Shown here: positions 6,246 to 10,573 of the stretch, in pieces
Numbering within the stretch: the stretch's first letter is position 1
Layout of the letters: every line of letters begins with the position of its first letter
Assembly (NCBI GenBank): GCA_964652155.1
Contig: CAZZBK010000174.1
Span: 1 to 10,573, forward strand
Length of the DNA: 10,573 nucleotides
Source of the DNA: CAZZBK01 sp964652155
Lineage (GTDB): Bacteria > Planctomycetota > Planctomycetia > Pirellulales > PNKZ01
Direction of reading: 5' to 3'
The notes under the pieces: model-generated
Database searches by the model: none
Told to the model about the DNA's origin: nothing
The model's input: the letters and a program-made list of their open reading frames with translations, nothing else
Made by a program: the position numbers and the translations under genes

Positions 6246-7490
6246 ATGATGCTGCGATTAGCCAAACGAGCCGTGCTCGAGACCGACAAACGCTTGGTCT
6301 GGAAGCTCGTCTGGAACATGGGGCTCAAAGGAGCGCTCTCGGTCATCAAGCACCAGCGGCGCTTGCGTCGCGGCGAGTTTTTTCCGCCCTTTTTATATGT
6401 CTCGGTCATCAACAGTTGCAATCTCCGCTGCCAAGGCTGCTGGGTCGACGTGGCCCATAAACAGCAGACGATCGACCTACCGGCCATGAACCGCCTCATC
6501 TCGCAAGCCAAGGCGATGGGCAATAGCTTTTTTGGCATCCTTGGCGGCGAACCGTTCATGCACCCCGAGGTGCTCGACATCTTTCGCGCACACCCTGACT
6601 GCTACTTCCAAGTGTTCACCAACGGGCAACTGATCACCGACGAGGTCGCGGCCGAACTGCGACGCTGCGGCAACGTCACGCCGCTGGTGAGCATCGAGGG
6701 GTCCGAGATTATCAGCGACGAGCGACGCGGCAAGCTGCAAGTTTACAGCCGGTCGATGGAAGGTCTGCACGCCTGCCTGCGTCATAAACTGCTCACCGGC
6801 GTCTGCACGAGTTTGTGCCAGACCAACATCGACGACCTGCTCACCGAAACCTGGGTCAATCGGCTCATCGAACTGGGCGTGTTCTATATGTGGTACCACA
6901 CGTATCGACCGGTGGGCCCCGAACCGCATCCTGAGCTGGCGCTCACCCCCGAGCAGCAACGCCGCGTGCGGCAGTTTGTCGTCGACACCCGGGCCACCAA
7001 GCCGATCGTGGTGGTCGACGCCTACTACGATCACTCGGGGACGGCGCTCTGCCCGGCGGCCACCGGCTTCACGCATCATATTAGCCCCTGGGGCGACATC
7101 GAGCCGTGCCCGATCGTGCAGTTTGCCAAAGAGTCGATCCACGACGAGCGACCCCTGAAAGAGACCTTTCAGAACTCGGCCTTCTTGCGAGACTTTCGTG
7201 AGACGGCAGCCCGCTCGACCCGGGGCTGCATCGTGCTCGAACGCCCGGACCTGCTCAAACAACTTGTCGAGCGACACGGCGCGCGGGACTCGACGGCCCG
7301 AGAAGCCGCGATGGCCGAACTCGAGGCCATGATTCCGCGTCCCTCGCAATGGGATCCGGGACACGAGATTCCGGAACGAAGCTGGCTGTACTGGCTCACC
7401 AAGAAGCTGTTCTTCAACGACTTTGGCGCGTATCGCGACGGCGTGCAGGGCGCGCCCCCGAAGCTCCCCGAGCCCATCACGTCGCGGTAG
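6246..7490 (+). CDS. Radical SAM protein with SPASM-like C-terminal cysteines
   Basis: The 414-residue protein binds a 4Fe-4S cluster through CNLRCQGC (Cys58, Cys62, Cys65), the CxxxCxxC signature of radical SAM enzymes, which cleave S-adenosylmethionine to start radical chemistry. Further landmarks are FFGILGGEPFMHPE (GGEP at 100-103) for SAM binding and FTNGQLI (124-130). The C-terminal region has Cys269 in ALCPAATGF, HHISPWGDIEPCP with Cys288, and GCIVLE with Cys328. This resembles the start of a SPASM/twitch domain that holds a second cluster, but the full cysteine set is not evident. AGGAG at 6232-6236, nine bases before the ATG at 6246, sets the start; the frame is open back to a GTG at 6141, upstream of the predicted transcription start. 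SPASM-type members often modify peptides, but no precursor peptide is visible next to it. The substrate is unknown. Confidence 0.88.
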   Translation: MMLRLAKRAVLETDKRLVWKLVWNMGLKGALSVIKHQRRLRRGEFFPPFLYVSVINSCNLRCQGCWVDVAHKQQTIDLPAMNRLISQAKAMGNSFFGILGGEPFMHPEVLDIFRAHPDCYFQVFTNGQLITDEVAAELRRCGNVTPLVSIEGSEIISDERRGKLQVYSRSMEGLHACLRHKLLTGVCTSLCQTNIDDLLTETWVNRLIELGVFYMWYHTYRPVGPEPHPELALTPEQQRRVRQFVVDTRATKPIVVVDAYYDHSGTALCPAATGFTHHISPWGDIEPCPIVQFAKESIHDERPLKETFQNSAFLRDFRETAARSTRGCIVLERPDLLKQLVERHGARDSTAREAAMAELEAMIPRPSQWDPGHEIPERSWLYWLTKKLFFNDFGAYRDGVQGAPPKLPEPITSR

Positions 7491-7541
7491 CTAGCGGTGC
7501 TGTTGTTGCTGGCGCGCTAGGGCGGGGCGAGTGCAGTTGCC

Positions 7542-7571
7542 TTGACCCGCGCGGGACAAGTTTCCTATACT
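7542..7571 (+). promoter_or_regulatory. Promoter of the parvulin-like gene
   Basis: TTGACC (7542-7547) and TATACT (7566-7571) are separated by 18 bases, a good match to a vegetative sigma-factor promoter. Transcription is expected at about 7578-7581, directly at the edge of the palindrome at 7581-7596, and about 95 bases before the ATG at 7674. Confidence 0.6.
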
Positions 7572-7580
7572 CGCCGCCCG

Positions 7581-7596
7581 CTCAACGATCGTTGAG
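7581..7596. promoter_or_regulatory. Perfect 16-bp palindrome at the transcription start, candidate operator
   Basis: CTCAACGATCGTTGAG reads the same on both strands. It begins about ten bases after the -10 box, where a dimeric repressor would block initiation. A one-base-shorter relative, TCACGATCGTTGA, occurs at 9570-9582 just after the stop of the same gene. The function is inferred from position and symmetry only. Confidence 0.4.
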
Positions 7597-7659
7597 CCGC
7601 GCCGCGATAGGTCTCCACGGAGGGAGTGTCGGCGCGCGAGGAAGAGTCGGCAGTGGTTC

Positions 7660-7667
7660 AAGGAGGA
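7660..7667 (+). promoter_or_regulatory. Strong ribosome-binding site fixing the start of the parvulin-like gene
   Basis: AAGGAGGA lies six bases before the ATG at 7674, an almost ideal Shine-Dalgarno match. It decides against the in-frame GTG at 7626, which would add 16 residues. Confidence 0.75.
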
Positions 7668-7673
7668 CCCCGC

Positions 7674-9560
7674 ATGTCGTCCCCAGCAGCGAATAGCCCG
7701 CGTCCGAGCGTGGTGACTTGGAAGTGGGTGGCGATCAGCGCCGCGATCGTGGTGTTCTGCGTGGCGGTGCGATTGAAATGGGGCCCGGACTCGGCCGTGG
7801 CCAAGGCGCCGCTTGCGGGTCAGCCCGCGCCCGTGGTTGCGACGTCGCCGAATGCCGAGCAAAAGCCGCTCAACGTTGCGGTGGTCAACGAGCAAGTGAT
7901 CACGCGCAACGAACTGGCCCGCGAGGCGCTGCGGCACTATGGCAGCGAGGTGCTCGACAACCTGCTCAACAAACATCTGATCAACGACGAGTGCCAACGG
8001 CTGGGCATCGCGATCACGAGCGAAGAGGTGGCGGCCGAAATCGATCGCATGGCGATCCGCTTCGGCGTGCCCAAGGACCAGTGGCTCAAGTTGCTCGAAG
8101 AGGAACGGCACATCAAGCCAGCCCAGTACGCCAAAGACATCATCTGGCCAACACTCGCCCTGCGCAAGCTTGCCGCCCAGCGCTGCGAACCGACCGAAGA
8201 AGAAGTTCAACAAGCGTACGAGACGCAGTACGGAGCGTCGGTGAAGGGGCGGCTGATCGTCTGCGACAAGGAAGAAAAGGCGCGGTACGTTTACGCCTTG
8301 GCCGTGCAAAAGCCCGACGAGTTTCCTGAGTTGGCCAAGCAATACAGCGACGACGCCACGTCGGCCGCGACCAAGGGGATCGTGCCACCGATTCGCAAGC
8401 ACCTCGGCGACCCCACGGTGGAACAGATCGCGTTCCGGCTTCAGCCCGGGCAGATTTCGGAGCCGTTTCAGGCCGGTTCGCAATGGGGCATCTTCAAGTG
8501 CGATACCCATATTCCCGCCACGCAAGTCCCGCTCAAGGAAGTCCACACGCTGCTCAAAGACGCCTGCCGCGACAAGAAACTGCGCCTCGCCGCGGGCGAC
8601 GTGTTCGCCGCGCTGCAACAGCGGGCCCAGATCGAGAACGTTTACGACAACCCCGCCAAGACCCAGCAGCATCCCGGCGTCGCGGCGTTTATCAATGGCC
8701 GCAAGCTGACCGTGCTCGAGTTGGCCGAGGAGTGCATCGAGCGGCACGGGGTCGACATCCTGGCGGGTACGATCAATCGCCGGCTGATCGAACAGGAGTG
8801 CGCGCGGCGCAAGATCGAGGTGAGCGAAGCCGACATTCAGGCCGAGATTCACCGCGCGGCCATCGCGATGGGCAAGGTCAAGCCCGACGGGTCACCCGAC
8901 CTCGAAGCTTGGTTGATGAGCGTGACGAAGGATCAAAAGCTGACGCTCGAGCGTTATCGTCACGACATGGTGTGGCCCAGCGTGGCGTTGAAAAAGCTGG
9001 TCGGCGAAATCACCGTGACCGACGAAGACATCAAAAAAGGCTATGAAGCCAATTTTGGCGAGCGGGTCCGCTGCCGGGCGATCGTGCTCAGCAACCATCG
9101 CAAAGCGATCGAAGTTTGGGAGATGGCCAAGAATCGTCCCACGGCCGAATACTTTGGCGATCTGGCCGAGCAGTACTCGATCGAGTCGAGCAGCCGCGCG
9201 CTGCGTGGCGAGGTGCCGCCGATGCATCGACACAGCGCACAGCCGCTCATCGAGGCCGAGGCGTTTCAGTTGCGGCCGGGTGAACTCTCGGCGGTGATTG
9301 CGGCCGACAACAAGTACGTGATCCTGTTCTGCGAAGCGCACATTGCCGCCTCGAAGGTCCCGCTCAGCGAGGTGGTCCCCTCGATCCGCGAGGACGTGCA
9401 TGAAAAGAAGTTGCGCGTGGCCATGGCGCGGCAGTTTCAAACGTTGCAGGAAGAAGCCCAGATCGACAACTTTCTGGCCGGCACGACGCAGTTGCCCAAG
9501 TCGCAGCAAAAAGCCCGCGACGCACTGTTGGGCAAAGAGCCGAATTCGCTCACGCGGTAG
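7674..9560 (+). CDS. Membrane-anchored tandem SurA/PpiC (parvulin)-like protein, catalytic histidines missing
   Basis: The 628-residue protein has one N-terminal membrane segment (about 15-33, WKWVAISAAIVVFCVAV) and a Pro/Ala-rich linker, so the rest is probably periplasmic. It consists of two similar halves, about 67-325 and 335-602. Each has a SurA-like helical part (VAVVNEQVITRNELA; VAAFINGRKLTVLELA, then IDRMAIRFG; IHRAAIAMG and YAKDIIWPTLALRKL; YRHDMVWPSVALKKL) followed by a PpiC-like part (FPELAKQYSDDATS, AFRLQPGQISEPF; FGDLAEQYSIESSS, AFQLRPGELSAVI). Parvulins isomerise prolyl bonds and usually need His in HILV and in a GYHII-like motif. Here these read RLIV/WGIF in half 1 and RAIV/YVIL in half 2. 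I infer a chaperone or scaffold rather than an active isomerase. The start is set by AAGGAGGA at 7660-7667. It has its own promoter and palindrome upstream. Confidence 0.85.
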   Translation: MSSPAANSPRPSVVTWKWVAISAAIVVFCVAVRLKWGPDSAVAKAPLAGQPAPVVATSPNAEQKPLNVAVVNEQVITRNELAREALRHYGSEVLDNLLNKHLINDECQRLGIAITSEEVAAEIDRMAIRFGVPKDQWLKLLEEERHIKPAQYAKDIIWPTLALRKLAAQRCEPTEEEVQQAYETQYGASVKGRLIVCDKEEKARYVYALAVQKPDEFPELAKQYSDDATSAATKGIVPPIRKHLGDPTVEQIAFRLQPGQISEPFQAGSQWGIFKCDTHIPATQVPLKEVHTLLKDACRDKKLRLAAGDVFAALQQRAQIENVYDNPAKTQQHPGVAAFINGRKLTVLELAEECIERHGVDILAGTINRRLIEQECARRKIEVSEADIQAEIHRAAIAMGKVKPDGSPDLEAWLMSVTKDQKLTLERYRHDMVWPSVALKKLVGEITVTDEDIKKGYEANFGERVRCRAIVLSNHRKAIEVWEMAKNRPTAEYFGDLAEQYSIESSSRALRGEVPPMHRHSAQPLIEAEAFQLRPGELSAVIAADNKYVILFCEAHIAASKVPLSEVVPSIREDVHEKKLRVAMARQFQTLQEEAQIDNFLAGTTQLPKSQQKARDALLGKEPNSLTR

Positions 9561-9618
9561 ACAAACGTTTCACGATCGTTGACTCGCGGGTTGCCACGTT
9601 GCGCAGTCTGATCTTTAC

Positions 9619-9714
9619 CGCCGAACGACCAAGCTCTCCAGCGGCGGGGCTGAGGAGCCTTGAACACTATAACGCCGTCATGCCCCGCCGTCTGGAGCAG
9701 CGGCTGGTTCGGCG
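9619..9714 (-). repeat. attC recombination site of the cassette
   Basis: This is a 96-base imperfect inverted repeat. Outer R boxes are CGCCGAAC (9619-9626) and GTTCGGCG (9707-9714). Unpaired spacers of 6 and 5 bases follow (9627-9632, 9702-9706). The inner stem pairs GCT (9633-9635) with AGC (9699-9701), CTCCAG (9636-9641) with CTGGAG (9692-9697), and CGGCGGGGC (9642-9650) with GCCCCGCCG (9682-9690). Two single bases, C9698 and T9691, bulge out of one arm only, and a 31-nt loop (9651-9681) closes it. This matches integron attC sites, in which bulged bases on the gene-proximal (L'') side give the folded bottom strand its polarity. The bulged arm is the one next to the ORF, and R'' begins five bases after the ORF stop, both as expected for that cassette. 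The core GTTCGGC departs from GTTRRRY at one position. Confidence 0.78.
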
Positions 9715-9718
9715 TGAC

Positions 9719-10264
9719 CTACATGCTTCGAGCCTGCGCCAACCCACGCTCAATTACGGCCTTATAAGCGGGAATACCGTCATCATGGAAATCTGCATGC
9801 AATGGCTCGTAATGCAATAACGATGCAACGGGCAACTCAAAATGTTTGTCCCAATCAAGCCAGTCGCCAATATGGCGATCCTTGATCAGCTTTGGAGCCT
9901 CGACTCCTAGTTTTAGCTTTCCACGAGCATCGATAAATGCCTCGTTAACTCGCAAAACATCAACAATAGTTTCTTTGCCTTTCGTGTAGATTGCCAGAAT
10001 ATAACCATTTTCATCTGCAAACTGGTTCCATCGAGTCTCTTCAGTGATGACTTCTTTCCCGAACTGGTTCTCTCGGATTTTGCCCTTCACCTTCTCGCGC
10101 TGCTTCGTGAGACTAGGATTTCTGCTCTCCAATTCCGAGATTGCTGCGGACACATCCTGTTTGCTCATTGTCGATGGTATTTCGATGCCGAGTTTGGCAG
10201 CATAACGCCGTTGTTTGTCTGTCGGCGGTTCAACTGGTGTTTGTCTCTTGAAGAAGTCGAACAT
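9719..10264 (-). CDS. Integron cassette ORF, function unknown
   Basis: The 181-residue product has no function I recognise. It begins MFDFFKRQTPVEPPTDKQ; residues 16-46 (TDKQRRYAAKLGIEIP, then TMSKQDVSAAISELE) resemble a short helical module seen at the N-terminus of many accessory and phage-type proteins, in which a K-Q-x-x-Y-A-x-x-L-G-I motif is followed by a Ser/Lys-rich turn and a helix. Residues 55-72 are highly charged. The C-terminal half (RWNQFADENGYILAIY, VDVLRVNEAFIDARGK, IGDWLDWDKHFELPV) looks like a compact alpha/beta domain. No signal peptide or membrane segment is seen. The ATG at 10264-10262 is chosen because GAGAGGG lies about eight bases upstream; the frame stays open to 10492, but that extension would cross the integron core site. 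The stop lies five bases before attC, and the AT-rich composition fits a captured cassette. Confidence 0.8.
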   Translation of the reverse strand: MFDFFKRQTPVEPPTDKQRRYAAKLGIEIPSTMSKQDVSAAISELESRNPSLTKQREKVKGKIRENQFGKEVITEETRWNQFADENGYILAIYTKGKETIVDVLRVNEAFIDARGKLKLGVEAPKLIKDRHIGDWLDWDKHFELPVASLLHYEPLHADFHDDGIPAYKAVIERGLAQARSM

Positions 10265-10282
10265 CGTCGCAACCCTCTCCGT

Positions 10283-10290
10283 CGCCGAAC
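10283..10290 (-). repeat. Core site at the attI-cassette junction
   Basis: CGCCGAAC here (GTTCGGCG on the cassette's coding strand) is identical to the distal R box of attC at 9619-9626. It lies between intI and the cassette ORF, 18 bases upstream of the ORF's ATG, which is where the integrase joins attI to the first cassette. Cleavage after the first G would make the cassette 664 bp. The rest of attI should lie at 10291 and to the right; its L box is not obvious. Confidence 0.65.
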
Positions 10291-10315
10291 CATTGATTCT
10301 ACTGAAACTTTCAGC

Positions 10316-10344
10316 ATAGTACCGATCACCAACCCTGGATGCAA
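10316..10344 (-). promoter_or_regulatory. Candidate cassette promoter (Pc)
   Basis: On the minus strand TTGCAT (complement of 10339-10344) and TACTAT (complement of 10316-10321) are exactly 17 bases apart. Transcription would start near 10309, cross the core site and enter the cassette ORF after a leader of about 45 bases. Integrons commonly drive cassettes from a promoter in attI or intI, so the position fits. Each hexamer matches consensus at four of six positions. Confidence 0.45.
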
Positions 10345-10386
10345 AATTTTCCCCGGATTTTCCTTGCACTCCAAGTGTGTACATGC

Positions 10387-10468
10387 GCGCACTCTGTGCG
10401 CTATGCTGAATCTTTCGGCAATGACTGCACAAAAGCCGCTTCGTCCGTATAGCGCGCTTTTCAAGCGC
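10387..10468. promoter_or_regulatory. Two small palindromes in the intI leader
   Basis: GCGCAC-TCT-GTGCGC (10387-10401) and GCGCTT-TTC-AAGCGC (10454-10468) are perfect 6-bp stems with 3-nt loops. In addition GCGCTAT (10398-10404) and ATAGCGC (10449-10455) form a longer-range inverted repeat. They lie between the cassette promoter and the intI ATG and could be operators of the integrase gene or part of attI. I could not find a convincing promoter or a recognisable LexA box for intI. Apart from these sites and those listed at 10283-10344, the 10265-10493 gap shows nothing else. Confidence 0.3.
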
Positions 10469-10493
10469 CAAAGGCCGACAGGAACTTCGCACG

Positions 10494-10573
10494 ATGAAAC
10501 TCTTGGATCAGTGTCGTGAGGTCGCGCGGGTGCGACATCTGGCTTACAGTACCGAAAAGTCCTACGTCCAATG
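10494..10573 (+). CDS. intI: Integron integrase (tyrosine recombinase), N-terminal 26 residues only
   Basis: The frame opens with ATG at 10494 and runs off the window after 26 complete codons and two bases of the next. The peptide starts MKLLDQCREVARVRHLAY and continues STEKSYVQ, with the last codon beginning TG (Trp likely). This matches the first helices of the core-binding domain of integron integrases, which typically read L-L-D-Q-x-R-x-x-x-R-x-x-H-Y-S-x-R-T-E-x-x-Y-V-x-W; IntI1 has the same pattern. Leu16 replaces the usual Tyr. AGGAA at 10480-10484, nine bases upstream, supports the start. Other tyrosine recombinases share parts of this motif, so the integron assignment rests equally on the attC and core site next door. 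The catalytic Arg-His-Arg-Tyr residues and the integron-specific extra domain lie beyond the window. Confidence 0.8.
   Translation, partial: MKLLDQCREVARVRHLAYSTEKSYVQ

Larger units (their letters stand above)
9619..10573. mobile_element. Chromosomal integron: one gene cassette, attC, attI junction and start of intI
   Basis: Four elements fall in the order expected of an integron: an integrase N-terminus at the right edge reading right, a core site at 10283-10290, an ORF reading left (9719-10264), and an attC-like structure (9619-9714) just after that ORF. The two copies of CGCCGAAC delimit a 664-bp unit (9620 to 10283), a typical cassette size. The cassette is much poorer in GC than its surroundings: I counted 26 of 60 G/C at 9901-9960 and 21 of 60 at 9961-10020, against 39 of 60 at 8761-8820. 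No second attC is seen to the left before the parvulin-like gene, so the array visible here has one cassette. The rest of intI lies outside the window. Confidence 0.75.

Noticed and set aside
7491..7520. CTAGCG...CGCTAG inverted repeat just after the radical SAM stop codon, as a terminator
   Set aside because: Six-base arms with an 18-nt loop and no T-run; too weak to call.
9570..9582. TCACGATCGTTGA as part of a second attC or of the integron boundary
   Set aside because: It has no paired partner box to its left and resembles the operator-like palindrome at 7581-7596 better than an integron core site.
10265..10492. In-frame upstream extension of the cassette ORF (76 extra residues)
   Set aside because: It would run through the core site and the probable cassette promoter, while a good ribosome-binding site precedes the internal ATG at 10264.
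1..10573. CRISPR arrays, tRNA or rRNA genes, insertion sequences
   Set aside because: No regularly spaced direct repeats, no tRNA cloverleaf or conserved rRNA segment, and no DDE-type transposase frame was seen on either strand. The only regular repeats are the LRR codons at 3824-4471.

Overview
The window reads as an ordinary stretch of GC-rich bacterial chromosome with an accessory locus at its right end. The gene set suggests a planctomycete, probably Pirellula-like: a lipoprotein made of exact 24-residue leucine-rich repeats, a Tat-type transglutaminase, a DUF4432-like aldose epimerase, a large membrane-anchored parvulin-like protein, loosely packed genes, and a 'tgatgaatgcgg'-type intergenic repeat. 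This assignment is inference from memory of gene content; no taxonomic marker gene is present.

Left part (1-5872). A truncated minus-strand cupin/sugar-isomerase-like gene (1-603) lies divergent to an aldose 1-epimerase-like gene (778-1947). A short ATGA-rich repeat follows, then a secreted transglutaminase-like protein (2047-3168) and a ThiS/MoaD-type small sulfur-carrier or ubiquitin-like protein ending in Gly-Gly-Gly (3202-3465). An LRR lipoprotein (3644-4489) converges on an exported nitrilase-superfamily hydrolase (4501-5433, minus), which sits directly behind the ribosome-rescue hydrolase gene arfB (5450-5872, minus).

Middle part (5873-9560). The divergent region between arfB and a radical SAM gene (6246-7490) carries a TATAAT box for each gene. 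Between the boxes lie two inverted hairpins, each with GTAG at its foot, in the arrangement of a REP/BIME element. Next comes a promoter with a 16-bp perfect palindrome at the expected transcription start, driving a 628-residue protein with two tandem SurA/parvulin-like halves that both lack the usual active-site histidines.

Right end (9619-10573). This is the most notable part. The last 80 bases encode the N-terminus of a tyrosine recombinase closely resembling integron integrases (intI, plus strand, cut by the window edge). Divergent from it is an AT-rich minus-strand ORF (9719-10264) of unknown function. Five bases after its stop codon begins a 96-base imperfect inverted repeat (9619-9714) with the architecture of an integron attC site: matching outer R boxes, an unpaired spacer, an inner stem with two one-base bulges on the gene-proximal arm, and a 31-nt terminal loop. 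The same core 8-mer CGCCGAAC recurs at 10283-10290, between the ORF start and intI, where the attI x attC junction should be. A plausible cassette promoter (TTGCAT-17-TACTAT) lies between that junction and intI. Together these describe a chromosomal integron whose visible array is a single 664-bp cassette, with the non-standard core site GTTCGGC instead of GTTRRRY.
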